A stretch of 64,000 nucleotides of DNA from Acetobacter musti (GCF_011516835.1 NZ_WOTB01000012.1:62001-126000); one strand, 5' to 3'; shown: positions 43,638 through 53,301, counted from the stretch's first letter. Notes: generated from the sequence alone by a model not told the origin. Made by a program: numbers and translations.

Positions 43638-45242
43638 TCACTCCCACTCAATCGTCCCCGGCGGCTTGGACGTAATGTCATACGTCACCCGGTTGATCCC
43701 CCGGACCTCGTTGACAATCCGCCCCGCAACCCGCGTCAGAAAGCCCATGTCGAACGGATACACATCCGCCGTCATCCCGTCCGTGCTCGTCACCGCCCGC
43801 AGCGCACAGGCCTGATCATACGTCCGCCCGTCACCCATCACGCCAACCGTCCGCACCGGCAGCAGCACCGCAAACGCCTGCCAGATCGCATCATAAAGCC
43901 CCGCATTGCGGATCTCTTCCAGATAGATCGCATCCGCCTTCCGCAGCAGATCCAGCTTCTCCTTCGTGACCGACGCACTCGGAATGCGAATGGCCAGCCC
44001 CGGACCAGGGAACGGATGCCGCCCGACAATGCTCTCCGGCAGCCCCAGCTCACGTCCCAGCTCGCGCACCTCATCCTTGAACAGCTCACGCAGCGGTTCC
44101 ACCAGCTGCATGTTCATCCGCTCCGGCAGACCGCCGACATTGTGGTGAGACTTGATCGTCACAGACGGCCCGCCCGTGAAACTCACACTCTCAATCACAT
44201 CCGGATACAGCGTCCCCTGTGCCAGGAACGACGCTCCGCCAATCTTCGCCGCCTCTTCCTCGAACACCTCAATGAACAGACGCCCGATGATCTTCCGCTT
44301 CTGCTCCGGATCAACAACGTCCTTCAGCTCCGACAGGAACAGCTCCGACGCATCCCGATGCACCAGCTTGATGTTGAAGCGCCCGCGGAACGTATTGACG
44401 ACCTCCTCGGCCTCACCCGCCCGCAGCATCCCGTGATCGACAAAGATGCACGTCAGCTGATCCCCGATCGCCTCATGAATCAGCACCGCCGCCACCGAGG
44501 AATCCACACCGCCCGAAAGCCCGCAGATCACCTTCTTCTTGCCGACCTGCTCGCGGATCTTCTCAATCTCGACATCCCGGAACCCCGCCATCGTCCAGGT
44601 CCCGGTGCAGCCCGCCACATTATGCGTGAAATTCTTCAGCAGCGCCGCCCCGTGCGGCGTATGCACCACCTCCGGATGGAACTGAACGCCATACAGACGC
44701 CGCCCCTCATCCGCGATCACCGCATACGGCGCCCCCTCGGACGTCGCCACCGCCCGGAACCCCGGCGGCAGCTTCGTCACCCGGTCGCCATGACTCATCC
44801 ACACCTGCTCACGGCCGCCCCGCGCCCACGCGCCACGGAACAGCGCGCAGTCCTCCGTGATATCAACAAACGCCCGGCCAAACTCCCGATGATCCGACCC
44901 CTCGACCTTCCCGCCAAGCTGGTTGCACATCGCCTGCTCGCCGTAGCAGATGCCCAGAACCGGAACATTCAGCGCAAACACCACATCCGGAATGCGCGGC
45001 GCGCCCTCGTCATGCACGCTCGCCGGCCCGCCCGAAAGAATGATCCCGCGCGGCGCAAACGCCCGGATACGCTCCTCCGTGGCGGTAAACGGCCAGATCT
45101 CGCAATACACGCCGCTCTCGCGCACCCGGCGCGCAATCAGCTGCGTAACCTGCGATCCGAAATCGAGAATCAGAATCCGGTCAGCATGCAGAGTGGCGTC
45201 GAGCGCTTCAGTGGCGGCGTTTTCCTGGTCCTTACCGGACAT
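43638..45242 (-). CDS. guaA: GMP synthase (glutamine-hydrolysing)
   Basis: 534 residues. Makes GMP from XMP, ATP and glutamine. N-terminal class I amidotransferase domain: [20 protein letters not shown], oxyanion Cys99 in [10 protein letters not shown], and the His/Glu pair in [10 protein letters not shown]. The ATP pyrophosphatase domain has the PP-loop [11 protein letters not shown], then the C-terminal dimerisation domain with [12 protein letters not shown] and the ending [13 protein letters not shown] 45242 is chosen: GAAGGAG precedes it by 6 bases; the longer frame to 45380 lacks such a site. Standalone gene. Confidence 0.97.
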   Translation of the reverse strand: MSGKDQENAATEALDATLHADRILILDFGSQVTQLIARRVRESGVYCEIWPFTATEERIRAFAPRGIILSGGPASVHDEGAPRIPDVVFALNVPVLGICYGEQAMCNQLGGKVEGSDHREFGRAFVDITEDCALFRGAWARGGREQVWMSHGDRVTKLPPGFRAVATSEGAPYAVIADEGRRLYGVQFHPEVVHTPHGAALLKNFTHNVAGCTGTWTMAGFRDVEIEKIREQVGKKKVICGLSGGVDSSVAAVLIHEAIGDQLTCIFVDHGMLRAGEAEEVVNTFRGRFNIKLVHRDASELFLSELKDVVDPEQKRKIIGRLFIEVFEEEAAKIGGASFLAQGTLYPDVIESVSFTGGPSVTIKSHHNVGGLPERMNMQLVEPLRELFKDEVRELGRELGLPESIVGRHPFPGPGLAIRIPSASVTKEKLDLLRKADAIYLEEIRNAGLYDAIWQAFAVLLPVRTVGVMGDGRTYDQACALRAVTSTDGMTADVYPFDMGFLTRVAGRIVNEVRGINRVTYDITSKPPGTIEWE

Positions 45243-45408
45243 GACGGGCTCCTTCGGGCGGCGCACACCTGACCATGGCGGCGATGCATCAGGTCGGCGG
45301 GCAACATTGCGGCATTGATCTGCGGGTGTATAGGACGGCTGAAACCCGGCGTCACCCGTTTCCCTGCGGATGACCGGCACGGATACCGTTTCCTCAGGAG
45401 GTCACGCC

Positions 45409-45942
45409 ATGCGTCGTCACTTCTCTCAGCCCGTCACCCGCGCCCTGCGCCGGATCGCCCTGTGCCAGATCGCTCTGCACCGGATCGGCACACACGCGAT
45501 CACCCCGTGTCAGATCGTCCGGCGCCACGCGCCCCTCGCCGCCGCCCTGCTCGCAGCCGCCCTCGCCGCCAGCCCGTCCGCCCGCGCCGCGACCGCCGAC
45601 GCGCAGAGCGACCCCTACGGCCTCTGGACCGGCACCCTCGTCACCGAAAAAGGGAAATGCCCCGATCAGATGGAATCCAGCCTCCAGATCGAATCCGACC
45701 GTATCGCCTTCACCCCCGGAACCGGCGCCCTCACCCTGCGCGGCAAGCCCGACAAGGACCACAAGCGCTTCCACGCCCAGCTCATCCTGACCGACATGAA
45801 AAAACAGCCCCTCCCCATGGTCTTCGAAGGCCACCCCGACGGCCAGACCATCACCGGCGAATACGGCACCCCAACCTGCCGCGCCCACATCGTCCTGACC
45901 CGCCCCGAACACCATGCCCTCGATAACTTCCTCGGCCGCTGA
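45409..45942 (+). CDS. Exported uncharacterised protein
   Basis: 177 residues, AGGAGG 7 bases before ATG 45409. An unusually long basic N-terminus with an internal repeat-like run (RIALCQIALHRIGTHAITPCQIV) precedes a signal-peptide core (LAAALLAAALAASPSARA). The mature ~125 residues read DPYGLWTGTLVTEKGKCPDQMESSLQIESDRIAFTPGTGALTLRGKPD ... MVFEGHPDGQTITGEYGTPTCRAHIVLTRPE, a small beta-sheet protein with two Cys that may form a disulfide. Function unknown. Confidence 0.75.
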   Translation: MRRHFSQPVTRALRRIALCQIALHRIGTHAITPCQIVRRHAPLAAALLAAALAASPSARAATADAQSDPYGLWTGTLVTEKGKCPDQMESSLQIESDRIAFTPGTGALTLRGKPDKDHKRFHAQLILTDMKKQPLPMVFEGHPDGQTITGEYGTPTCRAHIVLTRPEHHALDNFLGR

Positions 45943-46007
45943 TCCCCGCAGGGCGGTGTTCTGAGAGAACAGCCACAACGCGAAAACGATCTTTTGCGGG
46001 GAAGATT

Positions 46008-46055
46008 CCGGGTTCTGCCCGGACCCGGCAAAGGTCACGGACCTTTGCAAACCTT
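46008..46055. repeat. Twin-hairpin repeat, single unit (C)
   Basis: CCGGGTTCTGCCCGGACCC, then GGCAAAGGTCACGGACCTTTGC and AAACC. It generates a false N-terminal extension on the minus-strand frame ending near 45394. Confidence 0.85.
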
Positions 46056-46155
46056 TTTATTTATTAAGGTGATTACACCGCTCCACACACAGAATGGACA
46101 CTCGCTCCGCCCCGCTGTCACATTCATCAGACAGGCCGCAATTGGGGGAGGCGGA

Positions 46156-46272
46156 ATGTCCGCTGACGATTTGAAAAACCCAGAAGCGGACGGCTCCCTC
46201 AGTCGAAAAGAAATATCGCCACGAAGCAAAAGTTGCGATATAGTGGAAGCCCAAAAAACGAGAGTTAATTAA
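46156..46272 (+). CDS. Short leader protein coupled to the next gene
   Basis: 38 residues: MSADDLKNPEADGSLSRKEIS ... EAQKTRVN, hydrophilic. A strong ribosome site (GGGGGAGG) lies 5 bases before the ATG, and the TAA stop overlaps the ATG of the next gene (TAATG). Too short for domain recognition. The arrangement suggests translational coupling; it could be a small partner such as an antitoxin or immunity peptide, but no homology supports that. Confidence 0.55.
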   Translation: MSADDLKNPEADGSLSRKEISPRSKSCDIVEAQKTRVN

Positions 46273-46904
46273 TGCTGGTCAATACTATATCGTTCTCCGC
46301 ATTTGACCTTGCACTTATTAACTCTTTGAGAGGACAGAACGTCTCTCATATCCGTGTACTCGATGGATTGTTTCTTGATATTCATTGTAGTAATAACACT
46401 GTCGTTGGCTTTATGCCGGATGAGACAGAAATACTTCATCCCCGTGAAGAATTTTGGGGTGACATCAAACATCCGCGGATTATTAACAGACCATTTTGCG
46501 ACGAAGACTCCCTTAAAAACACTATCCACGAAATAGGCACTCTACCAGCGTTTGGCGACGTTCGTAGTATATGGGGTCTTCGCACAGCGGTCAGTGTTTA
46601 CGAATTTCAACCTCCTCATTCAGAGTATGACCCGGCGGCAGGCTTCTTACGCGATGCTATGCCACCTGAAATTCAAAAACTTCCCGTGAGAGAATTTCGA
46701 TGGGATAATTTCAATCCGGATTTAGTGCCTGACAGCGCTGATTACGTAATTGCTGATATTGGTATTGTCCTTGATGTCGGGGGCACCGCCGTAAATGCAT
46801 CAACCCTTGAAAATCACTGGAGTATTACACAGGAAATACCTGGCATTTCTACGCTTACCGAGGATGCATTTAAATTGCGCTACAAGGTTTATCGGGTATT
46901 CTAA
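46272..46904 (+). CDS. Uncharacterised AT-rich gene, second of a coupled pair
   Basis: 210 residues with no signal peptide or membrane helix. Sequence MLVNTISFSAFDLALINSLRGQNVSHIRVLDGLFLDIHCSNN opens with what looks like a beta-rich domain; later DSADYVIADIGIVLDVGGTAVNASTLENHW. No family recognised. Base composition is far below the surrounding genes and codon choice is unlike the core genome, indicating transfer. It starts on the stop of the 38-residue frame and lacks its own ribosome site, so its translation probably depends on that frame. Confidence 0.7.
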   Translation: MLVNTISFSAFDLALINSLRGQNVSHIRVLDGLFLDIHCSNNTVVGFMPDETEILHPREEFWGDIKHPRIINRPFCDEDSLKNTIHEIGTLPAFGDVRSIWGLRTAVSVYEFQPPHSEYDPAAGFLRDAMPPEIQKLPVREFRWDNFNPDLVPDSADYVIADIGIVLDVGGTAVNASTLENHWSITQEIPGISTLTEDAFKLRYKVYRVF

Positions 46905-47064
46905 AAACCAAGCAGGCGCCTTCCCGCTTTTCAGTGCTTAATCCAATGTCTCAAATGTCTTACATGAGGCGTAAACAGACCTGCTGCTACGGTCGTTCAG
47001 CCCACACCCACAACAAAGCCGCTGACACCCGCCCTACATCATCCGGTAAGAACCCAAAAACAAA

Positions 47065-47115
47065 TCAGGGTGCAGGGACCCACGGTCCCTGCCGGGTTTC
47101 AGGGCAGAGCCCTGA
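47065..47115. repeat. Twin-hairpin repeat, single unit (C', reversed)
   Basis: AAATCAGGGTGCAGGGACC, CACGGTCCCTGCCGGG, then TTTCAGGGCAGAGCCCTGAG. Lies at the 3' end of the TonB receptor gene. Confidence 0.85.
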
Positions 47116-47144
47116 GCAACCACCACCCTGAAGAAAAGCCCTCC

Positions 47145-49655
47145 TCAGAACTGAGCGCTTATCGTCCCGTAATACTGCCGCGGCGGCGCCTGGAAAAGAA
47201 TGGCGTTGTCATCACCGGACACAGCCGCCGCGCCATACACGCCGCCAATATAGTTCTGGTTGAACAGATTGTTGACCATGAAAGACGCTTTAAGCGACCG
47301 CATGAACCCGATCTGGCCGAAATCGTAGCTCGCCATCAGCGTGGACGACCAGTAGGACGGAACCTTCACATCGTTCGTATACGTAATAGGCCGCGCCGAC
47401 AGATAGGTCGTGTTGAAGTTGAAGGTCGCCTTGCGCCACGTATAGGTCACGTTCGCAGTATACATGAACTTCGGATAGAAAACCTGATGCTTGCCCTTCA
47501 GGCTGACAGTCGAACCGCCATAAGGCAGGCTCGTCGTCTGATACGTCGCATCGTTCCAGCTGAAACTGTTGGAAATATCCAGCCCTTTTACCGGACGGAT
47601 CGTGCCGGCCACATCAGCGCCGTTCATGGTCTCGCGCCCCACATTCTCATAGGCGCTGTAAGGATTCTGCGCCGGACCGGTCGTGATCGCCGCCAGACGG
47701 TTATAGTAATCAGTATGGTAGAAATCAGCACTTCCGGTAAAGAACTGCGAGTTATACCGATAACCGATGATATAGTTCCAGGTGCGCTCCGGACGCAGCT
47801 TCGTCTTGTTGTCGTTGAAAACCTGCTGCGCGGTATAACCGGATGTCCCGAGACCGGTCCACGGACTGCCGCTGCCGGACTGCGCGGCATAGTCATACGC
47901 ACGCACGTTCTCAGCAATATCCCAGTAAATCTCGTGATGATCCAGGAAATGGTAGTCGAAGTTGAAGTGCGGCAGGAACGCAGCCGACGCCGTCATGCTG
48001 CCATTGGCCGCATGCTGGTAGTAAAGACCCCAGCCCTCATTCTCCAGCGCGGTCGTATTGTCATACTCGGTGCCGCCATGCGTCGTCTGCGTCATGGAAC
48101 GGAAACCACCCAGCAGCGTCATGCCCGGAATGATCGTCCAGGTGTCCTGAAGATAGAACTGAAACGTGTTGGTGTTGAACGCATCGGACCACAGCGTTCT
48201 CGCCTGAGAGGCGCTGTAACCACTGATGGAACTGTGCGGACCGGCCGCCGTGTCGGCATAAAGACGCATCGGATACCGGAACCGGTTGTTTTCATACCAG
48301 ATACCGGTCTGGATATCGTTGTTATGCAGCTTGATGTTGAAGCTCTGGGTAAAGCCCAGACGCCGCACATCCGGATGACCCGCCTCATCGACCAGCGGCG
48401 TGCCGTCCGGTGAGGTCATGAAATTGTTCGTGCCCTGATAAAGGCCGTTCGACACATGGCCATACGCAACCGTATGGGACGTCACATTCGGAAAAATCTG
48501 GTAATCGAGAGCCAGGGCGGAGAGATAGTTCCGCTGGATCTGCGTGCCGTCATAGGTCACATCGCCGATCTCATCGTTGGTCAGCTTCCCGGCCCACTGA
48601 GCCGGCACGCCGCCATTCTGAGCATAGTTCGCCCATTCGATGGATTTGGCATAATCGGGCTTCAGATAGGTCGCGTCACGCCCCATCTGCTCCCACATGT
48701 TCTTCGTCATGCCGAGATAATTATACTGGCTGAAATTCGAATAATCGAAAATCGCCGAGAACTTGCCCTTGTCCTGCAGCGGCTGAACCAGCTTGAAATT
48801 GGCCTGCTGCTCTTCCTGATCGCCATACCCCTTCCACAGATTCTGATCCGTCCGGGCATAGGCCGCGTAAAACTTGGTTCCGCTCGGGTTCAGCACACCA
48901 CTGTCCACCCGCCCGTATGTCCGGAACATGTGGTTGCTGCCGAACATCTGGCTGACCTGCCCCCCGGCGCGGTCTTCCGGATCAGCGGTCGTGAAGGTGA
49001 TCGAGCCGCCCAGCGTCTGGGTGGAAGGCGTGCTCAGCGCACCCGCGCCCTGAGACGCCGTAATCGACGAAATGGTGTCCTGAATCGCCATCTGATCGAC
49101 GTTCAGGCCGTACCAGTTATGGAATCCCTGCGCGCCCATCGGGATACCGTCCAGGCTGACCCCGAGCTGCGTCTGATTGAAGCCGCGCATGTAGAGAGTC
49201 GAGGCCACACTGTCGAGACCAAGCGCATCCGAGGACTGGAAGCTGACACCCGGCACGGACTGCGCCAGAATCTGCATCGGATTGGTGCCGGTAACGAAAT
49301 GATCCATCGTCGCGCGGGACACAACCTGACTCACGCCATGCGAGATATGCCGGTGCCCCGTCGCCGAAACATCCTCAGCATCGCCGGAAGCATCCATTGA
49401 AGCCGGACGCCGATGAGCAGGAACTCCCGCCGCCTTACGCCCCGGCCCCGCCGCGGCAGCCTGCTGCCCGGTCACCGCATGTCCAGCCGCCGCATGTCCG
49501 GCCGCATGGCCCGTCACATGCTTCCTGCCGACGGTGGCGGCATATCCCGGGGACGCAATCGCGGTTGAGCACAGAAGCGCCGGCGTGATGCGCCGGAGCA
49601 ATCGGAAGCCGGTTCCGACCCGTCTCAGAAAAGCCGTGCGCATATCGATTTGCAT
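47145..49655 (-). CDS. TonB-dependent receptor with His-rich N-terminal linker
   Basis: 836 residues from ATG 49655 (GAGGG upstream). Signal peptide FRLLRRITPALLCSTAIASPGYA, then a linker of ~70 residues rich in His (HVTGHAAGHAAAGHAVTG, then AHRRP and GHRHISHG). Plug: MQILAQSVPGVSFQSSDALGLDSVASTLYMRGFNQTQLGVSLDGIPMG, then ISSITASQGAGALSTPSTQTLGGSITFTTADP. Barrel to the C-terminal GTISAQF. The receptor barrel resembles general siderophore/substrate receptors without a diagnostic ligand motif. The His-rich linker could bind metal in the periplasm. No regulator gene adjoins it, and the 540-base upstream region shows no obvious Fur box. Confidence 0.88.
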   Translation of the reverse strand: MQIDMRTAFLRRVGTGFRLLRRITPALLCSTAIASPGYAATVGRKHVTGHAAGHAAAGHAVTGQQAAAAGPGRKAAGVPAHRRPASMDASGDAEDVSATGHRHISHGVSQVVSRATMDHFVTGTNPMQILAQSVPGVSFQSSDALGLDSVASTLYMRGFNQTQLGVSLDGIPMGAQGFHNWYGLNVDQMAIQDTISSITASQGAGALSTPSTQTLGGSITFTTADPEDRAGGQVSQMFGSNHMFRTYGRVDSGVLNPSGTKFYAAYARTDQNLWKGYGDQEEQQANFKLVQPLQDKGKFSAIFDYSNFSQYNYLGMTKNMWEQMGRDATYLKPDYAKSIEWANYAQNGGVPAQWAGKLTNDEIGDVTYDGTQIQRNYLSALALDYQIFPNVTSHTVAYGHVSNGLYQGTNNFMTSPDGTPLVDEAGHPDVRRLGFTQSFNIKLHNNDIQTGIWYENNRFRYPMRLYADTAAGPHSSISGYSASQARTLWSDAFNTNTFQFYLQDTWTIIPGMTLLGGFRSMTQTTHGGTEYDNTTALENEGWGLYYQHAANGSMTASAAFLPHFNFDYHFLDHHEIYWDIAENVRAYDYAAQSGSGSPWTGLGTSGYTAQQVFNDNKTKLRPERTWNYIIGYRYNSQFFTGSADFYHTDYYNRLAAITTGPAQNPYSAYENVGRETMNGADVAGTIRPVKGLDISNSFSWNDATYQTTSLPYGGSTVSLKGKHQVFYPKFMYTANVTYTWRKATFNFNTTYLSARPITYTNDVKVPSYWSSTLMASYDFGQIGFMRSLKASFMVNNLFNQNYIGGVYGAAAVSGDDNAILFQAPPRQYYGTISAQF

Positions 49656-50194
49656 AAAAAAATCCCTCAGGCGCGGCGTGCCGCTCTGTGTCGGAAATAT
49701 GACAGGTGCGAAAGTTCTATGCGGACGTGTTTGCAATCGGCAAGCGCCAGAAAATTCCGATCAACGTTTCGTTGTATGATTGTGTCGTATCCGCAACATA
49801 AGCCGTTGCACCGGACTGAAACCGCACTGAGCCCCCGCCTGTAACGGAGTAATCGTTCCGCTCAGCACCGCCATTTTTGGATGCGACCCGTTCTTAGGTT
49901 CTGTCAATAAAATACCTTTTCGGGTTGCTGCAGATGCAAGTCAGAAATAGTCTTTGCGACGACCAGCGAATGCATGGCGACCTAGCGGATGATGAAATTC
50001 CTGATTATATGGTGACTGGCTCCTGACGTCAGATTCCAGCGGGGGAGCCTGTTTCCTTATTAATATTTCCTCCATAAATTGATGGTGTTATGGAAATACA
50101 AGAATTCCGAATACATATAAGGAGTTCTTTATTTATTTTTACAGTTAGTGGAATGGAATTATTTTCCGTTGTCTGTTAATATTGGAGACGTCAA
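49656..50194. other. Divergent intergenic region
   Basis: About 540 bases between the TonB receptor and the AlgX-like gene, becoming AT-rich toward the right. It must hold promoters for both genes. No open frame of note, no TH or E repeat. GGAG at 50184-50187 is the ribosome site of the right-hand gene. Confidence 0.4.
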
Positions 50195-51565
50195 ATGATC
50201 AAATGTACAATTGACTCATTTTTAGAACCTAACATAATTTCAGGATGGGTTTATGACAATGGAAAGCAGGTTGAAATAGAGGTTAAAAAAAACGACCATA
50301 TTATTGGTATTGGCAAGAATGACCTGCCCCGAACCGATCTGGAGTCAGCGGGCCTTGGTTGTTGTGCCTTTAGCATAGAAACAATGGAACCTTTTTCTTA
50401 TTACGATGTCATCTCAGGGTCAATAAATGTGTTTTATAAAAACGCATCCCAAAGAAAAGCGATATCCATTCGAGATGATGTCATGAAATCTATAAAATTT
50501 AAAGTAATGTCTCATATCTTGAAAGAATTCCAAAACATGGATGCCAATGAACTTGAAATGTATATATATAATGAGAAAAAATCAATCAATGAAAATATAT
50601 ATTATGCCCAACTGGCGGCCATTTCTTCTTTGAATAACAACAAAGTATCCACACCAAGACATATTGATATCAATAAAAACATTTCTCCACTTCATGTAAA
50701 AGTTGGCACAGTCTCTCCTGACCTGCAATGCGAAGTCGGGACAGGTGGGCATTTATTCCTCACGCGAGGTTCCAATAATGTCCTGAGCATATACGATCAT
50801 GCCTATAACGAAAAAGAAGTTGAAGAAACCGCGGAAAAATGGGTAAACCTTTTCAAGGCTCGTCTGGATTTTTGTAATAGTTTAGGAGCACGCTTTATTG
50901 AAGTCATCATTCCGGACAAACTCTCTGTCCTGCGCGAACAATATGATGGAATGGGGTCAGCGCCATCTCCACTGTTGCAAATGCTGGAATGTAAAATCAG
51001 TAAGAACAAACTGTCCGACAATTATGTTTCAGGCCTGCAGTCTATCGAAAAAATAGGATTCATAAAGGCTTTCCGGAAAATAGATACGCATTTCCATCCT
51101 ATCGGTGGCCATTCTGTATTCAAAGATATCTGCAGAAAAATTTCGTCATGTTACAATATTCCGGCCCAATTCAATATTGACTACATAACAACAGGAGACA
51201 TTGGCAAGCGCTTTTTTGGACAGGATCTTTATGAAGTATGCTCCAGAGCGCCCCATCCTGCTTTCCATTCAGGTCGGAAAATATTGGAACAGATCCAGCC
51301 CCAGTCAGGCAGCTTTACAGGCGGCCGTGTTGTTTTTAAAAACGATAAAGCGCCCTTTGGTGAAAAAGTTGTTGGATTTGGTAATTCGTTTATGAATGAT
51401 TATGAATCCCAAGCATCATTAGGCTATTGGTTTTCCACTTTTTTTCGGGAATTTCATCTTATTACCCACTCAGAAGTCAATAAAGATTATGTCAAGAATA
51501 TCAATCCTGACATTGTCATCGGGCAAACAGTAGAAAGGTTTCTAGGGTTTATCCCAAATTTTTAA
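50195..51565 (+). CDS. AlgX/AlgJ-like SGNH O-acetyltransferase, AT-rich
   Basis: 456 residues. Residues ~1-75 (FLEPNIISGWVYDNGKQVEIEVKKNDHIIG...DLPRTDLESAGLGCCAF) match the small beta domain seen in many polysaccharide glycosyltransferases. From ~175 on there is an AlgX/AlgJ-type SGNH hydrolase fold: GTGGHLFLTRGSNNVLSIYD, LGARFIEVIIPDKLSVL, the D297-T-H299 dyad in KIDTHFHPIGGHSVF, and the candidate nucleophile S398 in GFGNSFMNDYES. In AlgX the Asp-His-Ser triad has the same order and similar spacing. It may acetylate a surface polysaccharide. No signal peptide. GC content is far below the host average, so horizontal gain is likely. Confidence 0.7.
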   Translation: MIKCTIDSFLEPNIISGWVYDNGKQVEIEVKKNDHIIGIGKNDLPRTDLESAGLGCCAFSIETMEPFSYYDVISGSINVFYKNASQRKAISIRDDVMKSIKFKVMSHILKEFQNMDANELEMYIYNEKKSINENIYYAQLAAISSLNNNKVSTPRHIDINKNISPLHVKVGTVSPDLQCEVGTGGHLFLTRGSNNVLSIYDHAYNEKEVEETAEKWVNLFKARLDFCNSLGARFIEVIIPDKLSVLREQYDGMGSAPSPLLQMLECKISKNKLSDNYVSGLQSIEKIGFIKAFRKIDTHFHPIGGHSVFKDICRKISSCYNIPAQFNIDYITTGDIGKRFFGQDLYEVCSRAPHPAFHSGRKILEQIQPQSGSFTGGRVVFKNDKAPFGEKVVGFGNSFMNDYESQASLGYWFSTFFREFHLITHSEVNKDYVKNINPDIVIGQTVERFLGFIPNF

Positions 51566-51588
51566 GATATAATATCGTGTTTTATACG

Positions 51589-51948
51589 TCAGGCGTGGTG
51601 TTCGATTAAATAGCTCCCAAAACCTGATTGACAAATCATGAGAGAGTATTTCTGCGCATAAGAATTGACCTCTATGGCAATGAGGATCATGGTCTGTGAC
51701 CCGTCGATGCGGCGCTCGTAATCACGCGTAAGCCACATTGCCAGCCGTCGTCCAGCCAAGGCGCTTTCGGTCTCCCGGCATTGCAGATGCACCGGCCGGC
51801 GGCAGCCCGAATAAACGAGATAACACACTGCTTTGGTCACCTTATGGAATTCAACTGTCCGTAGGCGGCCAAGATGGCCTATCCCTCACTTCAACGGAGC
51901 GATCCACTCCCACTCATCATCCGCGAAAGCAGGTCTTTCCCCATCGTA
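51589..51948 (-). pseudogene. IS5-group transposase remnant
   Basis: Minus-strand reading gives DDEWEWIAPLK-stop-GIGHLGRLRTVEFHKVTKAVCYLVYSGCR, the N-terminal part of an IS5-group (IS1031-like) transposase with one in-frame TGA. It joins directly to GRRLAMWLTRDYERRIDGSQTMILIAIEV, the C-terminal part. The catalytic middle (DDE residues) is deleted, so the protein is dead. Terminal inverted repeats were not found. Close to another decayed IS at 52.3 kb and just downstream of the AT-rich AlgX-like gene. Confidence 0.75.
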
Positions 51949-52327
51949 TCTGACCGATAAAAAATGGTACGAACTGCCGTATGTAATGGTCAGGATCGAC
52001 CTGTCTGCTGACATTTGGCTGCCGAACAGGACAGCGTCCTCAGGAGACCGAATGTTCTCCCGTCAGGCCAGCCGAAAGAAACAGGGAAAGTCATCGGGCG
52101 GAAATTTGGGTAGGACAGGAATCGAGTATATGCTGCAAAAAGACAGGCACCATTCCAAACCACCGTTCCTGACAAAGAATAGATTCTAGTCCCTCTCTAT
52201 AAAAAATTTTATTGCTTTAGTAATTATTATATATAATTAAATTAAATAATTTATTCCTAAAACAACTTTATTGAAATAGAAACATTACAGGCTCCGACGT
52301 AACGCAAAAAATCCAGAAAGCATATTA
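51949..52327. other. Intergenic stretch between two IS remnants
   Basis: About 380 bases. Mixed composition to 52190, then very AT-rich (52200-52300). No supported gene; may contain decayed sequence. The base pair TA at 52326-52327 is the left copy of the target duplication of the next element. Confidence 0.4.
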
Positions 52328-52745
52328 GGGCCTGTTAGATCTTGAATTTCTTCCCATATTGTAGGGATGGAGGAAGGAGACGGAACAGGCACTTTTACGG
52401 ACGAAACATGGGCGATCTGGGAACCTCTGATTGAGGCGGTTCGCCCAAGGGGCAAGACGCCGCCCCATGATCTGCGGCGTACGATAGCAGCGATTTTCTG
52501 GCGCCATGAACTGCCCCTGGCACCAGCCATGCTCGACAACCTTCCCGCCATTCCTGCGAAACGACGCGATGGGCCGGTCGCCTGCCCAAAATGGGCCTGT
52601 CGGTGCCGGCATCTCGTTGAGAACCTCTGGGCTCGTCTCAGGGAGTGGAGCGCTGTCGCAACCAGATACGAAAAAACAGCAACGTCGTTCCTCGCGGTCA
52701 TCTACATCGCTGCCGCAACAGACTGGATCAAGCCCTAACAGGGCC
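52328..52745 (+). mobile_element. 418-bp miniature IS5/IS427-group element
   Basis: Terminal inverted repeats GGGCCTGTTAG (left) and CTAACAGGGCC (right; one mismatch) are flanked on both sides by TA, a typical duplication for this IS group. Between them lies a shrunken transposase gene. The element sits inside the reading frame of the CPBP-family gene on the other strand and supplies its premature stop. It retains both ends, so it could be moved by a transposase in trans. Confidence 0.8.
52367..52738 (+). pseudogene. Internally deleted IS5-group transposase
   Basis: 123-residue open frame. N-terminus FTDETWAIWEPLIEAVRPRGKTPPHDLRRTIAAIFWRH fits the first 50 residues of an IS5-group transposase; then HELPLAPAMLDNLPAIP and finally RRDGPVACPKWACRCRHLVENLWARLREWSAVATRYEKTATSFLAV. 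Compared with the ~270-residue family, two internal blocks are missing, including the first catalytic Asp region and most of the second. The frame is nevertheless open end to end, so the deletions were in frame. Not catalytically competent. Confidence 0.82.
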
Positions 52746-53153
52746 TAGTCCGAGGAGAAACAGGCAATAGAGAAGAAGAACGGGAAAGACTGTTTTTAGA
52801 CTGCCACGGTACTGTACGAATGTCAGTCCAGAGCGACCCCAGCCAAAAGCTGGCAACGCTGAGATGACGAGAATGGCCCCAAGCGCGAGCAGCTTTCCTT
52901 GCCAGTTCCAATCGCCTCCCAAAAGACGAGGCAGTATACCATAACAACGAAGTAACAGCGCATTATTAACTGCCACGAGAAGAGCCGCCACGAGTAACCA
53001 GCGGAGAACAAAATTCTGACGATTCATAAAACCAAGAAATGAGCCCGCCAGAAGGAGCAACCCAAGGGTGCCGCTCAGCCCGATCAGATTATCTATATCT
53101 TCTGGAGCCGCCTTACTGTCTGATGAACGCGGATGAACATTGATTGACGGCAA
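52728..53153 (-). pseudogene. CPBP-family membrane protease gene, truncated
   Basis: 141-residue frame with four hydrophobic segments, e.g. LSGTLGLLLLAGSFLGFM and WLLVAALLVAVNNALLL, then NWQGKLLALGAILVISALPAFGWGRSGLTFVQYRGSLKTVFPVLLLYCLFLL. This is the N-terminal part of CPBP/abortive-infection-type membrane proteins; the catalytic EExxxR, FxxxH and HxxxB motifs that follow are absent. The reading frame enters the miniature IS and stops (GPVRA-stop). Removing the element and one TA restores only about 20 further unrelated residues, so the domain was lost by a further event. Confidence 0.7.
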
Positions 53154-53301
53154 TGGTCGCTCGGTCAGGCATGACGCCGCTCCTTACAGCAGGGGCGATT
53201 TGATATTGCAACATCCTGCCATTGCTGAAACGCTTGGTCGAGTGGGACCTTTAGGGAATTCGTTCATGCTGTTTGAACGGCCGCTTTAGAGCGAATACGC
53301 A

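Noticed and set aside
43530-45272. 580-residue plus-strand frame over guaA
   Set aside because: Shadow of guaA; composition is Arg/His/Pro-rich without any motif.
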